Shown one piece after another: positions 8,231 through 18,400 of a stretch of DNA of 64,000 nt. The notes beneath the pieces were generated by a model. That model worked only from the letters and a program-made list of their open reading frames with translations, was not told the origin of the DNA and ran no database searches. The first letter of the stretch is position 1. Each line of letters opens with the position of its first letter. Source of the stretch: a virus; IMG/VR virus record IMGVR_UViG_3300021197_001995, positions 95,042 to 159,041 of that record. One strand, written 5' to 3'. Made by a program: the position numbers and the translations under genes.

Positions 8231-10076
8231 AATCTTGTCAGAAATCACAGTACACATGAAGTACGCCCGGTACCTGGATGATAAAAAGAGAAGGGAAACG
8301 TGGGAGGAACTAGTAACTAGGAACATGAACATGCACCTTAAGAAATTTCCCGAGATGGAACTTCAGATCGTAAAAGCTTATAAGAAGGTTTTCGAGAAAA
8401 AAGTTCTCCCTTCTATGAGATCTATGCAGTTTGGTGGAAAGCCAATTGAAGTAGCACCCAACAGAATCTTTAACTGCGCATTTATGCCAGCAGACGATTG
8501 GCGATGCTTCGGTGAAGCAATGTTTCTTCTGTTGGGGGGGACGGGTGTAGGATATTCCGTGCAAAAACATCATGTTGAAAAGTTGCCTGAGATTACTCGG
8601 CCAAACATGAACAGAACACGTAGATTTCTCGTAAATGATTCCATTGAAGGGTGGGCAGACGCAGTGAAAGCACTCGTTCGCTCTTATTTCCAGGGCGGTT
8701 CGCACCTTCGTTTTGACTTTACAGATATCCGACCAAAAGGCGCCGCCCTTGTGACTTCAGGTGGTAAAGCACCAGGTCCTCAGCCACTTCGAGAGTGTCT
8801 GGTAAAACTAGAAGGCATGTTGGTTCATAAAGAGAATGGAGACAAGCTATCGCCCATCGAAGTGCATGACATGATCTGCCACATCGCAGACGCAGTACTC
8901 GCAGGCGGCATCAGAAGAGCGGCTTTAATCTCTTTGTTTTCAGCAGACGATGAAGACATGATTGCTGCAAAAACAGGAAACTGGTGGGAAACCAACCCAC
9001 AACGAGGAAGAGCTAATAACTCGGTTGTATTGCTTCGCCACAAGATTGACAAAGAGTATTTTATGGGACTTTGGGACAGAGTAAAGGCTTCCGGCGCCGG
9101 CGAGCCTGGTTTTTATTTTTCGAATGATAAAGACTGGGGCACTAACCCTTGCTGTGAGATTGGTTTACGCCCATACCAATTCTGCAACTTGACAGAAGTA
9201 AATGTATCTAATGTGGAATCTCAAGAGGACCTCAACGAGAGAGTCAGGGCTGCAACCTTTATAGGAACGTTACAAGCTAGCTATACAGATTTCCACTATC
9301 TTCGTGATATATGGCGCAGAACGACAGAAAAGGACGCGCTAATAGGTGTATCCATGACTGGTATTGCCTCTGGCGCTGTTTTGGAGCTTGACATGAAAGA
9401 GGCAGCAAAGTGTGTAAAAACAGAAAACGACCGCGTTGCGAAGCTGATTGACATAAGACCGGCAGCACGTACAACCTGTGTCAAACCCGCGGGCACCACT
9501 AGTCTGACACTCGGTACGTCATCCGGAATTCACGCTTGGCACAATGAGCATTACATTAGAAGAATAAGGGTTGGAAAAAACGAACCAATCTATTCTTACC
9601 TAGAGATGAATCACCAGGAATTAGTCGAAGACGAATATTTCAGCCCCCATACAACGGCCGTTATCTCCATTCCGCAAAAAGCTCCTGACGGCTCCATCAT
9701 GAGAACAGAGTCAGCACTACAGTTGCTCAAGAGGGTAAAGCATGTTACTGATGAGTGGGTGAAGCCAGGCTTCCGCAAGGGACAAAACACTCACAACATT
9801 TCAGCAACTGTATCAATAAAAGAAGCAGAGTGGGCAGACGTGGGTGAGTGGATGTGGGAGAATAGAGCTAGTTACAACGGCCTGTCTGTCCTGCCTTACG
9901 ACGGAGGGTCCTATACCCAAGCACCCTTTGAAGACTGCTCTAAGGAGACTTATGAAGCAATGATGGCATCACTAAGCAGCATTGATCTTACCAGGGTGAC
10001 TGAATCGGAAGACAACACAAACCTTTCTGGCGAGATTGCCTGCGCCGGCGGCGCCTGCGAAATAAAATTTGTTTAA
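8214..10076 (+). CDS. nrdJ: Adenosylcobalamin-dependent (class II) ribonucleotide reductase
   Basis: 620 aa. Reduces ribonucleotides using a radical generated from vitamin B12. The N-terminal redox Cys lies in FNCAF (C88). The finger loop TNPCCEI (N311, C313 or C314, E315) holds the thiyl-radical Cys and its Asn/Glu partners. Also present are CVKPAGTTSLTLGTSSGIHAWHN-like core strands and a C-terminal CAGGAC pair that re-reduces the active site. The size and lack of an ATP cone resemble the monomeric triphosphate-reductase type. AAGGAGG lies 11 nt before the start. The host must supply or import cobalamin for it to work. Confidence 0.92.
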   Translation: MELSNRILSEITVHMKYARYLDDKKRRETWEELVTRNMNMHLKKFPEMELQIVKAYKKVFEKKVLPSMRSMQFGGKPIEVAPNRIFNCAFMPADDWRCFGEAMFLLLGGTGVGYSVQKHHVEKLPEITRPNMNRTRRFLVNDSIEGWADAVKALVRSYFQGGSHLRFDFTDIRPKGAALVTSGGKAPGPQPLRECLVKLEGMLVHKENGDKLSPIEVHDMICHIADAVLAGGIRRAALISLFSADDEDMIAAKTGNWWETNPQRGRANNSVVLLRHKIDKEYFMGLWDRVKASGAGEPGFYFSNDKDWGTNPCCEIGLRPYQFCNLTEVNVSNVESQEDLNERVRAATFIGTLQASYTDFHYLRDIWRRTTEKDALIGVSMTGIASGAVLELDMKEAAKCVKTENDRVAKLIDIRPAARTTCVKPAGTTSLTLGTSSGIHAWHNEHYIRRIRVGKNEPIYSYLEMNHQELVEDEYFSPHTTAVISIPQKAPDGSIMRTESALQLLKRVKHVTDEWVKPGFRKGQNTHNISATVSIKEAEWADVGEWMWENRASYNGLSVLPYDGGSYTQAPFEDCSKETYEAMMASLSSIDLTRVTESEDNTNLSGEIACAGGACEIKFV

Positions 10077-10081
10077 AAGTG

Positions 10082-10110
10082 TTGACAAACCAAGTAAAAT
10101 AGATTATTAT
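10082..10110 (+). promoter_or_regulatory. Sigma70-like promoter
   Basis: TTGACA 10082-10087, 17-nt spacer, TATTAT 10105-10110. It lies just after the reductase stop and drives the small gene at 10139, probably with the GroES-like and thyX genes. Confidence 0.75.
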
Positions 10111-10138
10111 TATAACACAACTCAGAAAAGGAGAAATA

Positions 10139-10414
10139 ATGAGTATTAACAGTAACCAAAAGAAATCAACAAAAGAAGAGCACCTCGCGAACTACATCAA
10201 GACGTTTGTAGCGCTTGAGGATGCGATGGAACCATTCAAGGAGCAGAGGAAAGATTTGCGCGAGTCCTACTCTGAGAACGGATGGCTCTCTAAAGAAGAC
10301 ATGCGACTGGCAGTCAAAGCCTATCGACTATACAAGTCAGAGACCGACATGGAGATCTTGACAGATTATGTAAACAAGTGTCAACGATCTATGGGGAGGT
10401 TCCCTGGTGCCTGA
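10139..10414 (+). CDS. Small charged helical protein, resembles GapR/DUF2312
   Basis: 91 aa, all helical by composition and highly charged. The order of features (a long helix with ALEDAMEPFKEQRKDLRESYSE, then a basic ENGWLSKEDMRLAVKAYRLYK segment) resembles small DNA-binding proteins of the GapR/DUF2312 type. The resemblance is weak and unverified. It is first in its operon and overlaps the GroES-like gene by 8 nt. Confidence 0.6.
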   Translation: MSINSNQKKSTKEEHLANYIKTFVALEDAMEPFKEQRKDLRESYSENGWLSKEDMRLAVKAYRLYKSETDMEILTDYVNKCQRSMGRFPGA

Positions 10415-10727
10415 TCTATCTTTATTAAAACCGGTCAACAGGCATTTGTTGATCGTCCCGCACGTGAAGAAAAACGAAACAAGCTCGGGAGTGCTTCTTC
10501 CTGAGGATTTCAAGCCCGCGGAAGATAGTTATATAGAAGCAACTGTGATAGACATCGCACAGGACTGTGATAAACAGTTCAGACACTTAAGTCATGGTAG
10601 TATTGATGACAACAAGATAGTTGTAGACAGAACAATGATTCAGGAGATAAAGATTAAAGGCAGCACTCATCACATAATTTTAGAAAATTATGTTGTAGGG
10701 ATTTATCGGAGGTCGGATGCGCGTTGA
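10407..10727 (+). CDS. GroES/gp31-like co-chaperonin
   Basis: 106 aa from GTG 10407 with GGGGAGG about seven bases upstream. The Cpn10 pattern is visible: VNRHLLIVP at the N-terminus, a mobile-loop region SSGVLLPEDFKP (residues about 26-38), a beta-strand VIDIAQ and a C-terminal ENYVVGIY. It caps a GroEL ring during folding of phage proteins such as the capsid protein. The phage also encodes its own GroEL 15 kb away (25439). It overlaps thyX by 11 nt. Confidence 0.75.
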   Translation: MPDLSLLKPVNRHLLIVPHVKKNETSSGVLLPEDFKPAEDSYIEATVIDIAQDCDKQFRHLSHGSIDDNKIVVDRTMIQEIKIKGSTHHIILENYVVGIYRRSDAR

Positions 10728-11418
10728 GTTATTCGGAGACGGGATAGGTGCGGTTGAGTACATTTCACATATGGGTTCAGATCTCTCGGTTGTTAATGCA
10801 GCAAGGGTATCTTTCGGCTCGGAAAAAGAAGAAGTAGATGAAAAGGACATCAAACTTATCAACTACCTTATGGACCATAATCATAGCTCTCCTTTTGAGC
10901 ATTGTGCTGTCACATTTAGGTTCACGGTTCCTCTCTTCATACGTAGCCAACACCATCGCCACAGGACATGGGCCTATAATGAGATTAGCAGAAGGTATAC
11001 TTCCGTGGACATCAACTTCTATGAGCCGAAAAAATTCAGACAGCAACACGCTAGTAATAGGCAGGCTAGCACTGATGACTTGATCAATCCCACGCTTGAT
11101 TCTTCCTATCTAGACTATGGATATGAGGTCGCCGCCACCGCAGTCAAAACACATAATACTAGAAGCGTTTCGTTATATGGTGCACTGATAGCGTCCGGCG
11201 TATGCCGCGAGCAAGCCCGCGGCGTACTGCCTCAAAACCTCTACACGCAGTATTACGGAACGGTAAACCTTCACAACCTTTTGAAGTTTATTTCCCTGCG
11301 CAGCCACCAGGGAGCGCAGTGGGAAATACAGCAGGTAGCTGCAGCCTGTTTATCTATTGTGAAAGACAAGTTTCCAGAATCAGTGTCTGCCTATAAAAAA
11401 TACAAGATGGGCACCTGA
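10717..11418 (+). CDS. thyX: Flavin-dependent thymidylate synthase
   Basis: 233 aa. The ThyX signature RHRTWAYNEISRRY (81-94) is a clear variant of RHRxxSxNExSxRY, with Ala where the first Ser usually sits. Upstream SSPFEHCAVTFRFTVPLFIRSQ and downstream SGVCREQARGVLPQNLYTQ are also typical. Makes dTMP from dUMP using FAD and methylene-tetrahydrofolate. It belongs with the class II reductase, dUTPase and thymidine kinase as the phage thymidylate supply. Confidence 0.93.
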   Translation: MRVELFGDGIGAVEYISHMGSDLSVVNAARVSFGSEKEEVDEKDIKLINYLMDHNHSSPFEHCAVTFRFTVPLFIRSQHHRHRTWAYNEISRRYTSVDINFYEPKKFRQQHASNRQASTDDLINPTLDSSYLDYGYEVAATAVKTHNTRSVSLYGALIASGVCREQARGVLPQNLYTQYYGTVNLHNLLKFISLRSHQGAQWEIQQVAAACLSIVKDKFPESVSAYKKYKMGT

Positions 11419-11448
11419 TGAACCTGAACAAGTACTGAGGAGAACACC

Positions 11449-13668
11449 ATGAGACTTATCACTATTCTATTACTATTGGCAGGGTGCACAGATGTCGTAT
11501 CTATGTCACCAGACCAGGGCTTTAGGGCCCTCGCTAGCGACGCTATTGTTCGCGATGTGCACATATTAGACTGGCAACCACCACCGCCCACCACACCACC
11601 ACTGACCAGAGAAGAAAGGTGCGCACAGACACCAATGCAGGAGTCACAGGCTTATTGTCAGTGTTACCCGCAGTGTTGTGATTCTCAAAGGTGGTACTGT
11701 CCCCCGAACCCACAACAAACAATTGACGTGATGCAGGTAGTGGTTGAGGTGTGTGACGACGATAAAAGCCCTTGCGTTTATGGTCCCGATCCCGATTGTC
11801 CACCTCCTGAAATAATCTCTCAGAGTGAATGTTATACCCAGTGGGAATGTCCTCCTGGGACAAGTGGGGAATTTATTAGGTGGTTTGAGTGTCAACTTGA
11901 GGACGGAACATTGGGGAGGCAACAAATTATCTGCGATAAAGGAAACTTGCAACATCTCCCTTGTAGACCGTGTGATCCTGAGGTTTGCGACAATTTGGAC
12001 AACGACTGTGACACCCTTGTAGATGAAGGCTTCTTTCCCTGTGAAACTACGTGCGGAGAGGGGGTGGGTGTCTGTATAGAAGGGAACGTGGAAGATTGCA
12101 CTGCTGAATTACCTGGAGAGGAAAGGTGTAACTATGAAGACGACGATTGCGACGGAGAAGTTGATGAAGGTCAACGTAATGTCTGCAATGAATGCGGCGC
12201 CGTGCCATCCGATACGTGTGACGGAGAAGATAACGATTGCGACGGCGCTACAGACGAAGAGCTAATTCGTGAGTGCGAAACTGCATGCGAACGTGGTCTT
12301 GAAGTCTGCGAAGAGGGCAATTGGATATCTTGCACAGCGGTCCAGCCGTCTGCAGAAGAGTGCGATGGTGCCGACAACGATTGCGACGGACAAATAGATG
12401 AGCAGCTTAATTGTCTGTGTGACATCAGCGACGTCGGCAACCTGATGCCTTGTAACGAGCCTCCCCTGCTGTGCGGCCAGGGCTTTAAAACCTGTGAATG
12501 CATAGATCCGGGTTGTCAAGAGATGAGATTAACAGATTGCGCTTCTCTGTGTACATACGTGCCCCTCCCAGAGCCACCAGTTTGTGATCCCCTTAGGGGC
12601 ATAGCTTTAGAAAGAGAGGAGTGCAATAATTTTGATGAGGACTGCGATCAGGTGATAGACGAAAATCTAGCGCAAGCATGCTATACAGGTCCCCCGGACA
12701 CTCTCCTAGTGGGCGTATGTCTCCCCGGGGAAGTTTTTTGTCACCAAGGTGCATGGGGAAACAATCGCGCCAACCAGTTCGAACCCGGATTGTGCACTGG
12801 GGAAATAACCCCTAGTGAAGAGATTTGTGACGGCGCCGATAATGATTGTGACGGAATAGTTGACTACGGAGAGGAAATAAGAGACACAGATATCTTATTC
12901 ATCGTGGACTGGTCCGGATCCATGGATCAAGAGATAGAGGCCGTTAGAACGGCACTTAATCGATTCGCCGCACAGTTTTCAGCAGAACAACAGCTTCAAT
13001 GGGGCCTGATCGTTGGCCCAAAAGAGTTTAGAGGCACGCAGGATGAAATGCTGGTACTTGTGTCTGACATTTCCCCTTTTGAAAACTTTCTGAGATCGTT
13101 CGCCGCATTAGGTATGGAGGGCATGGACACAGGAAACGAAATGCTCCTAGACGCTATCTATTTAGCAGTGAGAAACATTTCAGCTAGAGCCAACGTAGAT
13201 TTGGCCTCGACAGTGTGGTGGAGAAACACCGGGTCGATACCGCCGAAGGGTATCTTCGACATTACGTGGAGAGCAAACACTGACCGCGTCGTGGTTGTAT
13301 TTTCAGATGAAGAAGAGCAATCTTTCTTGCGAGACATTAACGACCCGGAAGGGCCGGCGCGCCCTATAGATAGGGGAGTGGTAGCGGAAGCGGTAAGACT
13401 CACTCCGAGTTTGAAATTTTATGCATTCGCGCCTGTGCCCATCTTCGGAAACCTGCGCCAACAGTGGGAAGATCTAACATTAGCGGGTAATGGCACTGTC
13501 TTTGAGCTGACAACTAGCCCAGCTAGCATGTACAACGACCTGATGTCGATTATCGACGAAGCGTGCCTACCTAGGGCTAATTCCCGGGCATCCACTACGA
13601 AGAGTAATTATTCGCTCGCTTCCCACTCTCACCATCGGTACGATTATAGACTTGGTCTATGCTATTAA
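11449..13668 (+). CDS. Cys-rich metal-binding-repeat lipoprotein with a VWA domain
   Basis: 739 aa. A short signal peptide ends in the lipobox LLAGC, so the mature protein should be membrane anchored. Six repeats of the form C(D/N)xxD(N/D)DCDxxxDE occur (starting near residues 180, 226, 256, 305, 391 and 460), the type found in MopE-like proteins. A von Willebrand A domain follows, with MIDAS motif DWSGSMD near 488 and a second Asp in FSDEEEQ. The family is typical of large-genome myxobacteria-like hosts. It could be a surface or adhesion protein made in the infected cell, or a virion fibre component. The last about 30 residues are Ser/His/Tyr-rich. Its stop overlaps the next start by 10 nt. 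Confidence 0.8.
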   Translation: MRLITILLLLAGCTDVVSMSPDQGFRALASDAIVRDVHILDWQPPPPTTPPLTREERCAQTPMQESQAYCQCYPQCCDSQRWYCPPNPQQTIDVMQVVVEVCDDDKSPCVYGPDPDCPPPEIISQSECYTQWECPPGTSGEFIRWFECQLEDGTLGRQQIICDKGNLQHLPCRPCDPEVCDNLDNDCDTLVDEGFFPCETTCGEGVGVCIEGNVEDCTAELPGEERCNYEDDDCDGEVDEGQRNVCNECGAVPSDTCDGEDNDCDGATDEELIRECETACERGLEVCEEGNWISCTAVQPSAEECDGADNDCDGQIDEQLNCLCDISDVGNLMPCNEPPLLCGQGFKTCECIDPGCQEMRLTDCASLCTYVPLPEPPVCDPLRGIALEREECNNFDEDCDQVIDENLAQACYTGPPDTLLVGVCLPGEVFCHQGAWGNNRANQFEPGLCTGEITPSEEICDGADNDCDGIVDYGEEIRDTDILFIVDWSGSMDQEIEAVRTALNRFAAQFSAEQQLQWGLIVGPKEFRGTQDEMLVLVSDISPFENFLRSFAALGMEGMDTGNEMLLDAIYLAVRNISARANVDLASTVWWRNTGSIPPKGIFDITWRANTDRVVVVFSDEEEQSFLRDINDPEGPARPIDRGVVAEAVRLTPSLKFYAFAPVPIFGNLRQQWEDLTLAGNGTVFELTTSPASMYNDLMSIIDEACLPRANSRASTTKSNYSLASHSHHRYDYRLGLCY

Positions 13669-14447
13669 AAAACCTAGTAATAGGAAACAGTGTAGAATCT
13701 GCAACGTACGCCTTTCTTAACGGTTATTATTTCTTGCATTCGTCAGGAAACAACCCTCTGTTTTTCGAGCCAGTGGGTTTTAAATTTTTAGGAAGCGAGA
13801 GGAAGGACTACACCTGGAGTAGATTGCAAACTTTTCTAGCTTTCCACGGCCTGTTATTAAATTATGAGAATATTTCAACTATAAGAATAAGAGATAACGA
13901 GGTAAAAGTAGTTTCAGATTCAGGCCTAGTCAGGTATGATTTCGGAATGTGCGAAATTTTTGATACAACAGGTATTGACCTGGAGAATGAAGTAACGAAG
14001 GCTTTGTCCCCTGTGTTCGTAGTTTACGACGACTTTGAGCTTGCGAATTTAGGAGGTAAACACTCCTACTTGGAGCCGAAGATTTCGAGAGGGTCACTTG
14101 CATGCCAAATACATTACTACACTTCCAGCCGCGTCGACGGAGCCCACTATGTAACAGATTGTGTTTCGGTATCAAACCTCACAAGAGAGCAATTATCTGA
14201 CTTCGAATATTCAGACTCTATGGCCAGATTTGCAGTCGAAAGGCACTTGACTTCTATAGGAATCCATGGTAATTTTATGGAGTACTACAAAAATGGTAGC
14301 CCGAAATACCGAAAACCAAAAGTTGTCCACAAAAAGAGGACGATCAGAAAGGAAGACATGTCCGAATACAAAGACTCTGAAAGTGTAAAATTTTTAACTT
14401 TGGAATTGGAAGGTATCTTTGATGATTTCTGCACTACAAGGTCGTAA
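13659..14447 (+). CDS. Unrecognised 262-aa protein
   Basis: Starts at ATG 13659 inside the 3' end of the VWA lipoprotein gene. The N-terminus (LLKNLVIGNSVESATYAFLNGYYF) looks like the first beta-alpha unit of a Rossmann-like fold but lacks a clear GxGxxG. The C-terminal 60 residues are basic. Always adjacent genes suggest it works with the nucleotidyltransferase-like protein that overlaps its end. Function unknown. Confidence 0.6.
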   Translation: MLLKNLVIGNSVESATYAFLNGYYFLHSSGNNPLFFEPVGFKFLGSERKDYTWSRLQTFLAFHGLLLNYENISTIRIRDNEVKVVSDSGLVRYDFGMCEIFDTTGIDLENEVTKALSPVFVVYDDFELANLGGKHSYLEPKISRGSLACQIHYYTSSRVDGAHYVTDCVSVSNLTREQLSDFEYSDSMARFAVERHLTSIGIHGNFMEYYKNGSPKYRKPKVVHKKRTIRKEDMSEYKDSESVKFLTLELEGIFDDFCTTRS

Positions 14448-15288
14448 TGTCGCAGGTGTCATACCTTTGGCTGGCTGGAGTAACACTTTCGATCTACCAT
14501 GGCCTGATTATCTACAGCCCCTCAGAGAAGGGTTCCTAGCCGTAGAGAGATCCGTATATGAATGTGCTTATGCCGGTTGCGACAGTATTTGGATAGTATG
14601 CAACGATGACGTAGCTCCACTGGTGAAGCAAAGGATAGGCGATTATGTTATGTCACCCCGGTACTTCGAAGAGAAAGACTTTGTAAAGAGAAGAGATTAT
14701 CATGAAAAGTGGATCCCTGTTTATTACACTCCCATTTCCCAGAAAGATAGAGACCGGAGAGATTCGCTAGGTTGGTCAATATTACACGGAGCGTTAACGT
14801 CTTTCATGATCTCAGACAAGATGAGCAGATGGGTAACACCTACAAAATACTTCGTGTCTTTTCCTTATGGGGTCTACCACCCGGGATTCATAAGGGATCA
14901 TAGGGATGCCATCCGAGGCCCAAATTCTTTCTTTCTTTCTCACGGCGGGCAGACAGTCAGAGACAACAAGTACCTGGCGTTTACATTCTTCCCGGAAGAT
15001 TGGCCGAAGTTTAAGTGGAACATTAAAAATCAGTGCACCGGAGGAGACAAGTCAATACCGTTCCAAGAAAGGTGGTCGAGTCGTCATTTTTCTCTTGACA
15101 AAATCTTCTCACTTAGTGTAATATCAATGGACAAGGTTGAAGAAGTGGAAGAGTACTACGACCTTGAATCTTGGCAGTCGTTACAGGAATACTACGCCTC
15201 AGAACTCAAGATACCAAGACCCACAAAGGGGTTTATGAAACCATACATCCTTAAAAGCGAGACAGAAAATGACAACGAAATACTTTGA
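14422..15288 (+). CDS. Nucleotidyltransferase/GT-A-like protein
   Basis: 288 aa from ATG 14422, with GGAAGG eight bases upstream. The N-terminus VIPLAGWSNTFDLPWPDYLQPL, then ERSVYECAYAGCDSIWIVCND, follows the layout of sugar-nucleotide pyrophosphorylases: a strand ending in a glycine loop, a Pro-Leu before a helix, and a second strand ending in an acidic residue. The diagnostic KxxP lysine is not obvious, so activity is uncertain. It overlaps genes on both sides. It may modify a base or sugar, but no substrate can be read from the sequence. Confidence 0.5.
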   Translation: MISALQGRNVAGVIPLAGWSNTFDLPWPDYLQPLREGFLAVERSVYECAYAGCDSIWIVCNDDVAPLVKQRIGDYVMSPRYFEEKDFVKRRDYHEKWIPVYYTPISQKDRDRRDSLGWSILHGALTSFMISDKMSRWVTPTKYFVSFPYGVYHPGFIRDHRDAIRGPNSFFLSHGGQTVRDNKYLAFTFFPEDWPKFKWNIKNQCTGGDKSIPFQERWSSRHFSLDKIFSLSVISMDKVEEVEEYYDLESWQSLQEYYASELKIPRPTKGFMKPYILKSETENDNEIL

Positions 15289-15472
15289 AGCAGCATATAA
15301 CAGAATACCATACGACACAAAGCAAGAAATAGGTTTTCCTGATGCATTTATCTTCTTGACAAGAGAGCAAGAAAGGTTTATAATGGAACTGTTCCAAGAT
15401 GAGAGAGACACAATAAAGAAAGAACTTCTAGAAACAATAGAAGAAATGAAAGGTTTAATTAATGAACTCTAG
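15269..15472 (+). CDS. Small acidic helical protein
   Basis: 67 aa, starting in the 3' end of the preceding gene (ATG 15269) and ending inside the DnaE start region. The second half is a coiled-coil-like helix rich in Glu and Leu. Its tight coupling to dnaE on both sides suggests it is cotranslated with the polymerase. No family recognised. Confidence 0.6.
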   Translation: MTTKYFEAAYNRIPYDTKQEIGFPDAFIFLTREQERFIMELFQDERDTIKKELLETIEEMKGLINEL

Positions 15473-18400
15473 GAAAGAAAGCTCAATACCATTTGTAGGG
15501 CTACACGCACATTCGGTCGCAGGATCGCCATTCGACGCACTTGGATATCCACAAGAGCATATGGACTTTGCTTATGAAAACGGCATGGATGCATTGGCAT
15601 TGACTGATCATGGCAACGCCAACGGCCTAGCTTATCAGGTTTTGCATGCAAAAAAGATGCAGAAAGAAGGAAAAGAGTTCAAGCCGATCTTCGGCTGTGA
15701 AGCATATTTCATCCCCTCCGTCGCAAAGTGGAAGGAAGAATACGAAACTATCAGAAGCGCCGCAAAGAAAAAGTCCGAGTACGAGGCTGACAATTCTGGC
15801 ACTACGGTCGAGGATGAAGCATCATCAAAGAAGAAGATCAAGTCGAGCCTCAACAGAAGAAGGCACTTGATACTTCTAGCCATGAACCAGACCGGTCTGC
15901 AAAACATTTTCAAAATGATTTCACAGTCCTACGCTGGTGACAACTTCTATCGATATCCCCGCGTAGATTATGCTATGCTCAAGAAACATGGCGAAGGTGT
16001 CATTGCGGCATCTGCTTGCCTTGGGGGTGTCTATGCTGGAAACTACTGGGAAAACCGAGACACTGGGCCTGATGCAATCTTGTCCTCCATGCGAAAGACA
16101 ACTCAAAAGATGCAGTCCATCTTTGGCGACCGCTGGTACGGAGAGCTTCAATGGAATAATGTTCCAGAGCAGCACGACTTGAATCAATATATTATTCAGA
16201 TGCACCAAGAATTCGGCATCGAGCTTATCTCAACGGCCGACTCCCATTATTACAACGCAGACGTGTGGAAAGACCGAGAGCTATACAAGCGCCTCGGCTG
16301 GCTCGGAAAAGGAAGGCCCGACTATCTGTCAGAAGAGCTGCCCCTATCCGTCGAAGAGGTAGGGTATGAACTTTACCCGAAGAACGGAGATCAAATGTGG
16401 GAATCTTACGTGAAGTATTCCAAGGAGTGTGGAGTCGAATATGATGATAAAATCATAAAAGACTCTATCACTAGGACACATCAAATAGCTCACGATAGAA
16501 TCGAGAAATTCCTACCAGATAACAAGGTTAGGCTCCCCGACTTCGTCGTACCAGAGGGTTCTACTGCTGGCCAAACTCTCGCAGCTTTGTGTGTCGAAGG
16601 CCTCCGATCTCTAGGATTACAAAGCAATCAGGATTATGTAGATAGGTTGAAACACGAAGTTGGCGTTATCGAGGAGCGAGGCTTCTCCAAGTACTTCCTG
16701 ACGATGAAGTCTATTGCTGACGTAGCTGTGGACAGGCAACTAGTTGGTGCAGGGCGCGGCTCTGCAGCAGGATCTTTAGTGGCATATGTTCTGAACATTA
16801 CCCAGGTTGACCCCATCAAGTATGGACTCCAATTCGAGAGGTTTTTGACCAAGGGCGGCGCGGGATATCCAGACATCGATTATGACGTATCTGACCCGAT
16901 GGTACTTAAAGAGGTCTTGATTGATCAATGGGGTGACAACTCTGTCGTGCCGATTACAAACTGGAACACGCTTCAGTTGCGGTCACTCATCAAGGACATC
17001 TCGAAATTCTACGGAATCGAGTTCACGGAGGCGAACAACGTCACTAGTAAAATGGTTTATGAGGCGACTCCTCGGGCTAAAGCAAAACACGGAATCACTT
17101 CCGGAGTATACGCCCCTACGTTTGAAGAGCTAGTGGAGTACTCCGAGTCTCTTCAAGCGTTTCTAGAGAAATACCCACACATCAGAACTCACATTGAGAA
17201 ACTGTATGGCCAGACACGCTCAGCCTCTCGCCATGCTGGTGGTGTTGTTGTAGGTGAGAACCTAGATCAGTGGATGCCGCTTATCAACTCAGGAGGAGTT
17301 CGACAAACACCTTGGTCCGAGGGTATGAACGTAAGACACCTTGAGCCCATGGGTTTCATCAAGTTTGACATTCTTGGCCTCGCTTCACTTCGTATGCTGG
17401 AGGGTGCTATCGAGCGTATCCTCAAACGGCATCACGGAATGGAGAACCCTACATTCGCAGACGTCAAAGACTTCTACAACAAGAATCTACATCCAGAGAA
17501 GATTGACCTGGATGACAGAGAGGTTTGGGAGAACGTCTTCCACAAAGGTAAGTGGGCAGGCATCTTCCAGTTCACAGAGGCAGGTGCTCAATCGTTCTGT
17601 AAGAACGCTAAGCCAGATAACATCATTGACTTGTCGGCCATCACATCTATCTATCGACCAGGCCCACTAGGTGCGGGAGTAGATAGAAAATACATTGGAG
17701 CGAAGTCGAACCCCGAGGATGTGGAGTATGTCAACAAGCATGTGAGAGAAGTGACGGAAGAGACATACGGCTTCCTTATTTTTCAGGAACAGATTGCAAT
17801 GCTGGCTCACAAACTAGGCAAGGACCTGTCCCTGGATGAAGGTAATAAGCTTAGAAAACTACTTACTAAGAAGGGTACTGGTGAAGTCCAGGCTCAGAAA
17901 GACAAAATCTTTGACAAGTTCAAGCGCGGATGCTTAGAGAAAGGAATGAAAGATTATGAAGCTAGAGAACTATGGGAAACATTTGAATACTTTTCCGGCT
18001 ACGGCTTTAATAAGTCTCACGCTGTATCCTACTGTGTGCTCTCTTATCAGTGTGCTTATCTTCTTAACTACTATCCATCAGAATGGCTAGCCGCCTTCTT
18101 GGATAAAGAGCCGGAGACAAGAAAAGAAAGAGCAATCGCAACAGCAAAGTCGCTGGGATATAACGTGGAACAACTCAATGTGAACACGTCAGGAGTCGGC
18201 TGGGAAATCAGCGATGATGGCAAGACTCTGATTCAGCCCCTGTCCTCTATCAAGGGTCTGGGCATCAAGGCTATTGAACAAATCATTGAGAACAGGCCGT
18301 TCAATACTATTGAGGAGTTCTTGTTCCATGAGAAGATTACTTATTCTAAACTAAACAAGAAGTCTATCTCGGCTCTGTGTCTTTCCCAGGCGCTAAATAC

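Noticed and set aside
15095-15124. TTGACA at 15095 as a promoter for dnaE.
   Set aside because: The -10 position gives GTAATA or TAATAT with an 18-nt spacer only; it could be chance within coding sequence.
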